Source: Minisyncoccota bacterium (GTDB lineage Bacteria > Patescibacteriota > Minisyncoccia > Phycocordibacterales > JAACPR01). From it: a stretch of DNA of 43,681 nucleotides. Both the position numbers and the translations under genes were made by a program. Of this stretch, positions 33,803 through 41,735 are shown in pieces (position 1 is the first letter of the stretch; each line of letters starts with the position of its first letter). The notes under the pieces are model-generated. The model saw only the letters and a program-made list of their open reading frames with translations, was not told the DNA's origin and searched no databases. The stretch is taken from NCBI GenBank assembly GCA_018061745.1, contig JAGOTN010000002.1:1-43681 (forward strand), written 5' to 3'.

Positions 33803-33810
33803 CAACACTA

Positions 33811-33838
33811 ATTAAAACACACTGCAAAACTTATACAA
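33811..33838 (-). promoter_or_regulatory. Promoter of the PKD surface protein (TTGTAT-16-TTTAAT)
   Basis: On the minus strand, TTGTAT (33833-33838) and TTTAAT (33811-33816) are spaced 16 nt apart. The ATG is 8 nt past the -10, again predicting a leaderless message. Confidence 0.45.
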
Positions 33839-33854
33839 AAAACTTACCCACTTA

Positions 33855-35582
33855 TTAATTAGACATCAAAGATGCTGTCAATTTATTTTCCCCAGACACT
33901 ACTTCATTTTTTACTTCTTTTCTAATTTTCTTTAAAATAGTTTCTTCAACCATTGACTGCAATTCTTCTTTTGAAAAAATATTACTTTCTTGAATTAAAT
34001 TTAATGAAATATCGTCATATTTTGCATATTCATCAAAATAATATTTCTGCTCATTGGGTTTTTTCTTTAAATAAGGTTTTAAATCACTATAACCAATAGA
34101 ACTATATTTTATCTTTTCAGGATTCCATTCATCTAATAAATTTAGATCCTCAAATCTTTGCTCAACTTTCAAATCAACATAATCATCGACAGCTTTTTGA
34201 TAGTTTAATCTATCTTGTTCAAATCTGTCCATATAAGCATTGTGTTCTTTTACACCAACTCCAAAAGCTTTCCATGCAAACTTTCTAAATGGATTTTTCA
34301 TCTTTGCCTCAAACTCTTTTTCTAAAATTTCAGATTTTTTATGAGCAAGAATTAATGTGTCTCTTTTTATTTTTAATTCTTTCTCTATGTTTTTAACTTC
34401 TTTTTTTTCTGGAATATTTTTTTCAGACTCAAAGTTAAATTCAACTCCCTGTAAAGCTGACGAATTAGGCAACTTTGTCCTTATTTTTTCTCTAGATTCC
34501 AAATGCATTTCTGTATTGATTTCATCAATCAACTCTGAAGATTTTTCCGATTTAACCTCTTCATTTTCAACAAACAATACAGGTTTTTTTCTAGGAGTCT
34601 TTGGTTTTTTTTCTTTTAACTCTTCTAATTCAACAGGTTTTTCTGCTTTTGTTTTATTTTTAGGAAGTTTCAATACAAATTCATCCTCAACCTCTTCAAC
34701 TTCCTTAACTACTTCTTTTTTCTCAACAGGTTTTATGAACTCTTCTTCCAATAAGTAGCTGGGTTCGTTTTCCAGTGGCTTTAACTCTTCTTCGACAACT
34801 TCTTCAGCAACAGGTTTAGTTAATTCTTCCTCTACAACTTCTTCTACTGGAAGGGGTGGAAGTGGTGGGGGTGTATTTTTTTTTGCATCTTCCTGTAAAA
34901 GATCAAAAACTTTTTGTCTCAATCTTCCACTTCTTGTAATGTAGTCATATTCTAATTCCCCATCTCTAACTCCTTCAATAATCATTTTCAATTGGTCTTT
35001 ATTAAAATATTCTTGAGAACCTTGAATTCCCTCACTAGCATCAATCTTTTGCAACAAATCTTCAATAGAAGTCGCTGATAAAATATCTTTTGTCTTTAAT
35101 TTTTTCTCGTTATATTTATCGTATGAATCAAAATCCAAACCTTCATATTGACTTTCAACGTCTTCAGGATTTGGCATCCTTACTTTTAATTCAGATCCAT
35201 CATCAAAATCAACTTCTTTCAAACCTTTTTTAGGAATTCGTTTATTAGTTCTTTTTTTATTTTCTGGCGTTGATTTTGATTTTTCAAAAGCAAGAGTCTC
35301 ATTATCTTTTGCCTCTTGTGAGTCTTTCAAATTTGCGTCACTTAATAATTGAGCTGCTTTTTTTCTTTGATTATAACCACCTGCTCTTTTATCAGTATCT
35401 TCTACAGATTTAGGAGGCTTAGGAGCATTGTCTTTAATAAGATTTTGAAACTGTTCACTTGATAAATCTTCTTCATTTATATCAATTTCAGATTCATCAA
35501 CAGCAAACTTCTCAACTGATTTGATAAATTCTTCCGGAAGTTCTTCAAAACTTTTAAATCCACCTTTTGGTTTTTCTGACAT
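33855..35582 (-). CDS. Glu/Lys-rich low-complexity protein of unknown function
   Basis: This 575-residue cytoplasmic-looking protein is not recognised. It has no signal peptide or membrane span. Residues 1-230 are charged and include SIEDLLQKIDASEGIQG. A Pro-rich block (PPPLPPLPVEEVVEEEL, about 238-255) leads into a long run of Glu-, Val- and Lys-rich repeats (EEVVEEEL occurs twice) to about 340. The C-terminal 170 residues look folded and helical (FRKFAWKAFGVGVKEHNAYMDRF) and end in a conserved-looking helical tail. The repeat region suggests a flexible spacer between two binding ends. It is divergent from the TraG-like ATPase gene across 47 bp, so a functional link is plausible but unproven. 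Confidence 0.65.
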   Translation of the reverse strand: MSEKPKGGFKSFEELPEEFIKSVEKFAVDESEIDINEEDLSSEQFQNLIKDNAPKPPKSVEDTDKRAGGYNQRKKAAQLLSDANLKDSQEAKDNETLAFEKSKSTPENKKRTNKRIPKKGLKEVDFDDGSELKVRMPNPEDVESQYEGLDFDSYDKYNEKKLKTKDILSATSIEDLLQKIDASEGIQGSQEYFNKDQLKMIIEGVRDGELEYDYITRSGRLRQKVFDLLQEDAKKNTPPPLPPLPVEEVVEEELTKPVAEEVVEEELKPLENEPSYLLEEEFIKPVEKKEVVKEVEEVEDEFVLKLPKNKTKAEKPVELEELKEKKPKTPRKKPVLFVENEEVKSEKSSELIDEINTEMHLESREKIRTKLPNSSALQGVEFNFESEKNIPEKKEVKNIEKELKIKRDTLILAHKKSEILEKEFEAKMKNPFRKFAWKAFGVGVKEHNAYMDRFEQDRLNYQKAVDDYVDLKVEQRFEDLNLLDEWNPEKIKYSSIGYSDLKPYLKKKPNEQKYYFDEYAKYDDISLNLIQESNIFSKEELQSMVEETILKKIRKEVKNEVVSGENKLTASLMSN

Positions 35583-35592
35583 GCATTTAATC

Positions 35593-35620
35593 TTACACCA
35601 AAAAAATTATAAGGTATAAT
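35593..35620 (+). promoter_or_regulatory. Promoter of the TraG-like ATPase gene (TTACAC-16-TATAAT)
   Basis: TTACAC (35593-35598), a 16-nt spacer and a perfect TATAAT (35615-35620). The ATG is 9 nt past the -10, so the leader is 2-3 nt at most. It lies in the 47-bp divergent region upstream of the Glu/Lys-rich protein gene. Confidence 0.6.
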
Positions 35621-35629
35621 CATATCAAC

Positions 35630-38380
35630 ATGGAAAAACTTGAAGCTCCGTTTTCATCACAAAAAGAGGAATTGGCCTTTTTAAAAGAAAGGATTGCAAA
35701 TATAGAACGCCAATTTCAATCTGAAACAAAAAAAGAAGCCGATACAGAAACCCAAAAAGAGATTATTAAGAACGAACTTTTAAATTACTCTTCATTGAAG
35801 CCGGAAGACGCTTTTGCTAAAGGAACTGTTATACCAGAAAGGATTCGTGATGAGATTGTACTTGAATTAAGACCAGAAGCTCACGACGAAAAGATGGCAG
35901 AACTTATAAGTATTGCGATGGAAAAAGGAATCCTAAATGCAATTGATATTGCTCAAAAACTTGAAGACGATCATGTGAACGACGATTTTCACAGATTTTT
36001 AATTGAATATTTAAGATCTGGTTATTCTGTAAATGGATTAAAAGAGTCTCTTCCTATATTTAATGAATTAAAAAGAACTCTTTTTAGTATTACAATTCCA
36101 GAGCGAGAAGATTCAGAAAACAAAGACGACGAGAAAAAATTGGTTTCTCAAATGCAGATTTTCTTTTCTGGAATGCTTTCTATTGTCGCTGGAAAAAATG
36201 ACGATGAGTATATGTCTGTAGAAATTGCCAACCCTATTGGAAGTCGTGAATTTGTTTTCTATATTTCTGTTCATGAAAAATATAATGCCCTTTTAGAAAA
36301 ACAAGTCCTTTCTGTTTTTCCAGATGCAATTGTCACAATTGAAAAAGATGATTTTAATATTTTTCCAAAAGAAGGAAGTGCTGCCGGTTCATACACTTCC
36401 CTAAAAAAATCTCCTGCACAACCAATAAAAACAATCGACGATTTTGACACAGATCCTCTTAATGTTCTTTTATCTACCCTTACCAAAATTGATGAAAAAA
36501 CAGAAGGTGCCTCAATTCAATTAATATTTAAACCTGTTGGAGATTTTTATAACAAAAATTATGCGAAAGGTTTGAAGAAATTAGAAAGTGGAAAAAAAGC
36601 TATTGAAGAGTTCCATGTTCAAAACACGACAAGTAGTGTCATTTTTAAAAACGTTGCCAATCTAGTTTATAAAGCAACAGAGAGTAAAAAAACAAATGAC
36701 AGTAAAGAAGACAAAATTGATTCAGATAAAATTTCTCAAGTTAAGAAAAAATTAGAAACTACAATTGTTTCTACAAATATTAGAGTTGTGACTTCAGCAA
36801 CCACTCCAACTCGCGCCGAAGATATTTTACGTGAAATAAAATCGGCATTCAATCAATTTGAAGATACCACAAGTAATAGATTTACATTTCACGATGTTGA
36901 AATAAAAGGTCGTAAGCAATTTTTTAATGATTTTATTTATCGGAGATTTTCATCAAGCCAAGACAATCCTTTAAACTTAAAAGAAATCGCAACCGTATTT
37001 CACCTGCCTCAAAAAGGTATTTCAAAAAACTCTCAGCTTAAAAAAAGTCGATTCACAAGTGCGCCTTCTCCTTTATCTATTCCAACAGAAGGTATCTATC
37101 TTGGATCAAACACTCACAGCAATATGAGTACCGAAATTTTTATGACACCTGAAGATCGACTACGACACATGTATGTAATCGGACAAACTGGTACTGGTAA
37201 GACAAGTTTCTTGAAACAAATGATTGTGCAAGACATTCAAAATGGCGAAGGAGTTTGTTTTATCGATCCACACGGAAGTGATATTCAAGACATCTTGGCG
37301 AACATTCCAAAAGAAAGATATGAAGATGTAATTTATTTTGATCCTGCAAATACAGAAAGACCAATGGCTCTAAACATGTTGGAGTACGATAGAAATTTCC
37401 CTGAACAAAAAACTTTTGTTGTGAACGAAATGCTTTCTATTTTTAATAAACTTTTTGACATGGCCACAGCTGGAGGTCCTATGTTTGAACAATATTTCCG
37501 TAATGCGACACTTTTGGTAATTGAAGATCCAGACACTGGCTCTACCCTTCTTGATGTTTCTAGAGTTCTTTCTGATAAAAGTTATCGTGAATTAAAACTT
37601 TCACATTGTAAAAATCCAGTTGTAGTTCAATTCTGGAGAGAGATTGCAGACAAAGCCGGCGGTGAAGCTTCTCTTCAAAACATTGTGCCGTATATCACAA
37701 GTAAGTTTGATACATTTTTAGCAAACGATATTATGCGACCAGTTATCGCTCAAGAACATTCGAGTTTTGATTTTAGAAAAGTGATGGATGAAAAGAAAAT
37801 TCTTTTGGTAAATCTTTCAAAAGGTCGTCTTGGTGATATCAACTCTCACTTGATCGGTTTGATTTTAGTTGGAAAAATTTTGATGGCTGCACTTTCTCGT
37901 GTGGATGCAAATGTAAAAACTTTAAGTCCTTTCTATCTATATATAGATGAGTTCCAAAACGTAACAACAGATTCTATCGCTACAATTTTATCTGAAGCTC
38001 GAAAATATAAACTCGGATTGAATCTTGCTCACCAATTCATCGCGCAACTTGATGACAAAATTAAAAATGCGGTTTTTGGAAACGTTGGAACAATGGCGGT
38101 ATTTCGAGTTGGTAATGATGACGCTCAATATCTAGAGAGTCAGTTTCTTCCAACATTCTCTTCTAATGACATTATGAATATTGAAAATCTTAACTGTTAT
38201 TTGAAAATGCTTTCACAAGGAACTCCACAAAAACCTTTCAATATAAATATTAAATTTGCTCCTCCAGGAAACCCTGACATTGTTGGAGATCTAAAACAAC
38301 TATCATTTATGAAGTACGGAAAGGATAAAAAAGAAGTAGAGAGATTTATAAATAGTAAATACCTAAAACCCGAGCTGTGA
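35630..38380 (+). CDS. TraG/TraD/VirD4-like conjugative-type DNA-pump ATPase
   Basis: This 916-residue protein has a C-terminal RecA-like motor of the TraG/TraD/VirD4 (and DUF87/HerA-related) group. Walker A is GQTGTGKTS at about 517-525, the VCFIDPHGSDIQDIL segment follows, Walker B is LYIDEFQNVTTDSI at about 772, and there is a late Gln motif in LAHQFIAQL. The N-terminal 500 residues are helical and beta-mixed with no membrane anchor, unlike classical VirD4. No relaxase or mating-pore genes are nearby, so this is probably the stand-alone chromosomal ATPase often seen in CPR genomes. Possible roles are DNA transfer, uptake or segregation. Its stop codon forms part of the recG promoter. Confidence 0.85.
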   Translation: MEKLEAPFSSQKEELAFLKERIANIERQFQSETKKEADTETQKEIIKNELLNYSSLKPEDAFAKGTVIPERIRDEIVLELRPEAHDEKMAELISIAMEKGILNAIDIAQKLEDDHVNDDFHRFLIEYLRSGYSVNGLKESLPIFNELKRTLFSITIPEREDSENKDDEKKLVSQMQIFFSGMLSIVAGKNDDEYMSVEIANPIGSREFVFYISVHEKYNALLEKQVLSVFPDAIVTIEKDDFNIFPKEGSAAGSYTSLKKSPAQPIKTIDDFDTDPLNVLLSTLTKIDEKTEGASIQLIFKPVGDFYNKNYAKGLKKLESGKKAIEEFHVQNTTSSVIFKNVANLVYKATESKKTNDSKEDKIDSDKISQVKKKLETTIVSTNIRVVTSATTPTRAEDILREIKSAFNQFEDTTSNRFTFHDVEIKGRKQFFNDFIYRRFSSSQDNPLNLKEIATVFHLPQKGISKNSQLKKSRFTSAPSPLSIPTEGIYLGSNTHSNMSTEIFMTPEDRLRHMYVIGQTGTGKTSFLKQMIVQDIQNGEGVCFIDPHGSDIQDILANIPKERYEDVIYFDPANTERPMALNMLEYDRNFPEQKTFVVNEMLSIFNKLFDMATAGGPMFEQYFRNATLLVIEDPDTGSTLLDVSRVLSDKSYRELKLSHCKNPVVVQFWREIADKAGGEASLQNIVPYITSKFDTFLANDIMRPVIAQEHSSFDFRKVMDEKKILLVNLSKGRLGDINSHLIGLILVGKILMAALSRVDANVKTLSPFYLYIDEFQNVTTDSIATILSEARKYKLGLNLAHQFIAQLDDKIKNAVFGNVGTMAVFRVGNDDAQYLESQFLPTFSSNDIMNIENLNCYLKMLSQGTPQKPFNINIKFAPPGNPDIVGDLKQLSFMKYGKDKKEVERFINSKYLKPEL

Positions 38381-38386
38381 TAAACT
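38378..38386 (+). promoter_or_regulatory. Extended -10 promoter of recG built on the upstream stop codon
   Basis: TGATAAACT: the TGA is the stop codon of the TraG-like gene (38378-38380) and TAAACT is the -10. Six nt separate it from the recG ATG at 38393, so the message should be leaderless. Confidence 0.5.
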
Positions 38387-38392
38387 ACGCAG

Positions 38393-40543
38393 ATGCGACT
38401 AGAAGATTCTGTAAAAGAGCAATTTAGATTAAGAGAACAACACGCAATTGCCCTGAAAAAAATGGGTATTTCTAGCATTCGCGATCTTCTTTACCATTTC
38501 CCCTCTCGATACGGTGACACTGCTTCAGCATCTTCTATTGATAGTTTAATCGTTGGAGAAAATGCCACAGTGTATGGAAAAATAAATAAACTCGAAACTG
38601 GAAAAACTTATAGCAGTAAAATGTCCAAAGCAACAGCGACAGTTTTTGATGAAACTGGAAGTGTAAAAGTAACTTGGTTTAGACAACCTTATCTTGCAAA
38701 AATGTTGCAGGACGGAAGTGTTGTAAAAGTTACAGGAAAAATTTCTGACTACAAAGGTAAATTAGTTTTCAATAATCCAAAAATTGAAGCCGTTTCAAAA
38801 CTTCCTCAATTGATCGGTAATTCACTTTTTGGAGATGCTGAGCACACTCTGTATCCTGTTTATCCTGAATCAAAAGGAATGACTTCAAATTGGATTTACC
38901 ATGCGATACAGAAAGTTTTTACCAGTGGGCTTATAGATGAACTAGTTGATCCTATTCCTCAAAAGATTTTAGATAAATATAATTTGCCATCAAAAAGAAC
39001 CGCTCTTGTTTGGATTCATGCTCCGAAAAAAGAAAACGATGCACTGTCTGCGAGAAAAAGATTTGCGTTTGAAGAAATATTTTTTATTCAATTGAAAAAT
39101 CAAATGGAAAGAGCGCGCCGGCAAGAAAAAAAATCATTCTTAATTGAACCAACAAAAAAAGAAGTCCAAAGTTTTATCGATCGATTTCCTTTTGAGTTAA
39201 CAAGTTCACAAAGTAGTTCAATAGAAAAAATCCTCGAAGATTTTAAATCTAATAAGCCAATGTCGCGGCTGCTTGAGGGTGATGTTGGCTCCGGCAAAAC
39301 TGCTGTCGCAGCCGCGACCATCTACGCCACCACAATCACTCGTCCACACAAAGACCAAGACTTCGGCAATCTTCAAACTGCATACATGGTGCCAACAGAA
39401 ATTTTAGCTAAACAACATTTTGAAAATTTCATTGAATATTTTAAACACATGCCAATTTCAGTTGCGCTTATAACTGGAAGTGGTTGTTTCAAATTTCCTT
39501 CTAAAGTGAAAAGTGAAAAATACACAAACATTTCTCGTCCACAGTTATTAAAATGGGTTGCAAACGGAGAAATTCCAATTTTGATTGGGACACATGCACT
39601 TATACAAAAAACAGTTCAATTTAAAAATTTAGGTTACATCGTCATCGATGAGCAACACCGTTTTGGTACAGCACAAAGACAAAAACTTGCTCGAAAGGAC
39701 GATTTCGCTCCACACCTTCTTTCAATGACCGCGACTCCAATCCCCCGCACACTTGCTCTGACAATTTACGGCGATTTAGATTTAACACTTCTTGATCAAA
39801 TGCCTTCAGGAAGAAAACCGATCATCACAGAATTAGTTTTGCCAGACGGACGAAAAGAAGTTTATGAAAAAATTCGTACAGAATTAAAATCTGGGAGACA
39901 AGCTTATGTTATTTGTCCAAGAATAAATGAACCAGACCCTGCAAAAGAAACTGCATTAAATACAAAATCCGTTAAAGCAGAAGCCGAACGATTAAAAAAA
40001 GAAATTTTCAAAGAATACACAATCGATATTTTGCATTCAAAAATGAAGCCAACAGAAAAAGATGCCGTGATGAAAAAATTTGAAAGTGGAGAAACAAAAA
40101 TTTTAGTTGCGACATCAGTAGTGGAAGTGGGTGTGAATGTGCCGAATGCTACATCAATTATTATCGAAGGTGCCGAAAGATTTGGTTTGGCACAACTTCA
40201 CCAACTCCGTGGTCGTGTGATTCGAAGTAATAATCAAGCGTACGCGTATCTTTTTGCTGATACAAAATCAGATAAATCAATTGAGAGATTAAAAGCTTTG
40301 CAAAGTTCAAAGAGTGGTTTTGAACTTGCTGAATTTGATCTACAATTTCGAGGCGCTGGAGATTTGTATGGAAGAAAACAATGGGGCTTAACAGATCTAG
40401 GAATGGAAGCAATCAAAAATATTAAAATGGTTGAAGCTGCTCGAAACGAATCTGCAGAAATAATTAAGAAAGATCCAGAATTAAAAAAACACAAAGACAT
40501 TGCAATTGAACTTTCAACTCGCCCAGAGGTGCATTTTGAGTAA
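38393..40543 (+). CDS. recG: ATP-dependent DNA helicase RecG
   Basis: This 716-residue superfamily 2 helicase remodels stalled replication forks and Holliday junctions. The N-terminal wedge/OB domain is present (LLYHFPSRYGDTASASSI, then GKINKLETGKTYSSKMSKAT). The motor contains Walker A GDVGSGKTAVAAA (296 onward), MVPTEILAKQHFENF, the DEQH box VIDEQHRFGTAQRQKL, SMTATPIPRTLALTIYGDLD and the C-terminal motifs VATSVVEVGVNVPNAT and QLHQLRGRVIRS. The TRG segment QFRGAGDLYGRKQWGL is complete. Length fits the family, although the region before motif Ia carries a short insertion (RPHKDQDFGNLQ). It starts 12 nt after the TraG-like gene. Confidence 0.97.
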   Translation: MRLEDSVKEQFRLREQHAIALKKMGISSIRDLLYHFPSRYGDTASASSIDSLIVGENATVYGKINKLETGKTYSSKMSKATATVFDETGSVKVTWFRQPYLAKMLQDGSVVKVTGKISDYKGKLVFNNPKIEAVSKLPQLIGNSLFGDAEHTLYPVYPESKGMTSNWIYHAIQKVFTSGLIDELVDPIPQKILDKYNLPSKRTALVWIHAPKKENDALSARKRFAFEEIFFIQLKNQMERARRQEKKSFLIEPTKKEVQSFIDRFPFELTSSQSSSIEKILEDFKSNKPMSRLLEGDVGSGKTAVAAATIYATTITRPHKDQDFGNLQTAYMVPTEILAKQHFENFIEYFKHMPISVALITGSGCFKFPSKVKSEKYTNISRPQLLKWVANGEIPILIGTHALIQKTVQFKNLGYIVIDEQHRFGTAQRQKLARKDDFAPHLLSMTATPIPRTLALTIYGDLDLTLLDQMPSGRKPIITELVLPDGRKEVYEKIRTELKSGRQAYVICPRINEPDPAKETALNTKSVKAEAERLKKEIFKEYTIDILHSKMKPTEKDAVMKKFESGETKILVATSVVEVGVNVPNATSIIIEGAERFGLAQLHQLRGRVIRSNNQAYAYLFADTKSDKSIERLKALQSSKSGFELAEFDLQFRGAGDLYGRKQWGLTDLGMEAIKNIKMVEAARNESAEIIKKDPELKKHKDIAIELSTRPEVHFE

Positions 40544-40554
40544 ATTTCAAAAAG

Positions 40555-40582
40555 TTGCGTTTTAAAAAGAAAAAGGTAATAT
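40555..40582 (+). promoter_or_regulatory. Promoter of the candidate noncoding RNA (TTGCGT-16-TAATAT)
   Basis: TTGCGT (40555-40560), a 16-nt A-rich spacer and TAATAT (40577-40582), just after recG. The transcript would start at about 40589, at the beginning of the G+C-rich structured stretch. Confidence 0.45.
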
Positions 40583-40588
40583 TGCCGA

Positions 40589-40913
40589 CGGATAGTTTTT
40601 GAGTAACTGAAGAAGATTAGGGGTCAAGTGGCGGGTGTGCACATATTCAGCCGTGACTGTGATTTTGGGTAAAATATGTACGCGTGAAAGTTTCGAAGCT
40701 CTCCAGGCGTTTACATACCAGAAAAAACCTCTTTGAGAATGGAGAAGCCCGAGAGGAAGGTCCAATGTCCCTGTGACAGCAATTTGTTGTTGTGGAGATG
40801 GCGCGATACAGTCAGCGATGAGTTCTCTTCCAGGTCGACCAAAAACAATTCAGGTCTCGGTGTCCGCAAAGCAGTCCCCAACACTGCACGGGCATCGAGG
40901 CTGTTTTTATTTT
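40589..40913 (+). ncRNA. Candidate unassigned structured noncoding RNA, about 320 nt
   Basis: This stretch of the 418-bp interval after recG is about 50% G+C (my count for 40621-40900), far above its surroundings, and contains no convincing protein frame. On the plus strand it folds into several stems with G.U pairs: 635-647 with 673-685 (offsets from 40000, one mismatch); 698-705 with 740-748 (one bulged A); 776-782 with 787-793 around TTTG; and 853-866 with 889-902, enclosing 871-875 with 883-887. The last stem is followed by TTTTTATTTT, a terminator. CCTCT 728-732 could also pair with AGAGG 752-756 as a pseudoknot. It lacks the conserved cores of RNase P RNA, the T-arm of tmRNA and the SRP RNA apical loop. 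Its function is unknown. A decayed foreign fragment is the main alternative. Confidence 0.5.
40853..40913 (+). terminator. Intrinsic terminator ending the candidate RNA
   Basis: A 14-bp stem (40853-40866 with 40889-40902, four G.U pairs) is topped by a 5-bp hairpin GCAGT/ACTGC with loop CCCCAAC. It is followed after one base by TTTTTATTTT. The G.U pairs favour function on the plus strand. Confidence 0.65.
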
Positions 40914-40939
40914 ACAAATCCACATAATTCTGCTAATTT
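40911..40939 (+). promoter_or_regulatory. Promoter of the unknown gene at 40962 (TTTACA-17-TGC-TAATTT)
   Basis: TTTACA (40911-40916) and TAATTT (40934-40939) are separated by 17 nt, and TG at 40931-40932 makes an extended -10. The leader to the ATG is about 16 nt. This promoter begins where the preceding terminator ends, separating the RNA from the protein gene. Confidence 0.5.
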
Positions 40940-40961
40940 TCATATTGAGAAGCCCTTCAAA

Positions 40962-41429
40962 ATGAAAAAAATACCATTAAAAAAACTACTAACGTTAGAA
41001 CACTTGATCCTTGAAGCATTCACTTCGATGTATCAAAAAAGAACTCCTTTCAATGGAAGGAATTTGTTATCCCTCGGAAACCTTATAGCTATTTATATTT
41101 GTTTCCACAAAAATCCTGAAAGAGCAACAATAGACAGGAATGTTGACTCACAAACAACAATTACGTCCATTTGTAATGTTCTTTTTCAAAAGCACCTTAT
41201 TTTTCAAGAACATCCTCAAACAGAAGAGATGAGTTTGAAGATGCGCTTGAAGCTGGATAATGCTTTCAGGAAGCATTGTAATAATGAAAACTTTGAATTC
41301 GAAGATGGATTTGAGGAAATCCAAAGCATGACTTATCTGAGCGAGTTAACAACAAAAAGAACCATTCCCATAGGAAGAAGTGTTCCTGTACTGCTTCCTA
41401 AAGGAAGTTTTTTCTACAGAAAACCATGA
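40962..41429 (+). CDS. Unknown 155-residue protein
   Basis: This protein is not recognised. It is soluble and mostly helical, beginning MKKIPLKKLLTLEHLILEAF, with a hydrophobic central stretch (LLSLGNLIAIYICFH), two cysteines there and in ITSICNVLF, and a basic C-terminus (PKGSFFYRKP). The frame stays open 189 nt further upstream, but that extension runs through the G+C-rich candidate RNA and gives an unlikely sequence, so I take the ATG at 40962, which follows its own promoter. A strong intrinsic terminator lies 12 nt after its stop, so it forms a single-gene transcript. The helical N-terminal third could be a DNA-binding or partner-binding region, but nothing proves it. Confidence 0.6.
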   Translation: MKKIPLKKLLTLEHLILEAFTSMYQKRTPFNGRNLLSLGNLIAIYICFHKNPERATIDRNVDSQTTITSICNVLFQKHLIFQEHPQTEEMSLKMRLKLDNAFRKHCNNENFEFEDGFEEIQSMTYLSELTTKRTIPIGRSVPVLLPKGSFFYRKP

Positions 41430-41440
41430 CTTATTCAATC

Positions 41441-41473
41441 GCGCGCCACTCCGTGGCGCGCTTTTTTCTTTTT
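41441..41473 (+). terminator. Strong intrinsic terminator after the unknown gene
   Basis: GCGCGCCAC (41441-41449), loop TCC and GTGGCGCGC (41453-41461), a perfect 9-bp G+C-rich stem followed by TTTTTTCTTTTTT. Confidence 0.93.
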
Positions 41474-41481
41474 TAAAAAAG

Positions 41482-41503
41482 TGATAATCTGAAAAGGAAG
41501 GAG
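41482..41503 (+). promoter_or_regulatory. Extended -10 and true Shine-Dalgarno of the small gene at 41509
   Basis: TGATAATCT (41482-41490) is an extended -10. AAGGAG (41498-41503) is a perfect ribosome-binding site 5 nt before the ATG. This is the clearest Shine-Dalgarno in the window and contrasts with the leaderless pattern elsewhere. Confidence 0.6.
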
Positions 41504-41508
41504 AAATT

Positions 41509-41709
41509 ATGAGTATCGAAGGAAAAAGCTTCAGAAAAATTGCCAAAGCACAAAAACCCCAAAAACCATTAGTTCCAGGAATAAGAGAGATCCCAGAAAG
41601 AAAACTAACCTCAGAAAACCAAAAACCTAACATTCCAGAGGACTCGGAATTCCTCAAACACAACACAGACGGACACTGCATATGTCTCGAATGTGCTGCA
41701 GATCTTTAA
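41509..41709 (+). CDS. Small basic protein with a C-terminal Cys motif, unknown function
   Basis: This 66-residue protein is not recognised. The first half is basic and proline-rich (FRKIAKAQKPQKPLVPGI). The second half ends in HNTDGHCICLECAADL, where one His and three Cys could bind a metal ion. It is probably disordered apart from that end. The gene is supported by an extended -10, a perfect AAGGAG ribosome-binding site and a terminator 27 nt after the stop, so it looks like a real single-gene unit, possibly well expressed. It lies between the 41441 terminator and tRNA-Ile. Confidence 0.65.
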   Translation: MSIEGKSFRKIAKAQKPQKPLVPGIREIPERKLTSENQKPNIPEDSEFLKHNTDGHCICLECAADL

Positions 41710-41735
41710 AAAAGCAAATCAATCAACCCTTATCC

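Noticed and set aside
40751..40763. RNase P RNA-like core block GAGAGGAAGGTCC
   Set aside because: The other universally conserved RNase P blocks (for example the ACAGAA region) are absent on both strands, so this is treated as a chance match.
40562..40917. Minus-strand reading frames in the G+C-rich region (a 67-residue frame at 40562-40765 and an overlapping frame without ATG above it)
   Set aside because: They lack a start or a promoter, switch frame, and match no recognisable protein. The plus-strand G.U-containing stems explain the region better.
40773..40961. Upstream extension of the 155-residue protein through the G+C-rich region
   Set aside because: The extension would have an odd composition, crosses the terminator-like hairpin and precedes a good promoter at 40911-40939. 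The ATG at 40962 is the better start.
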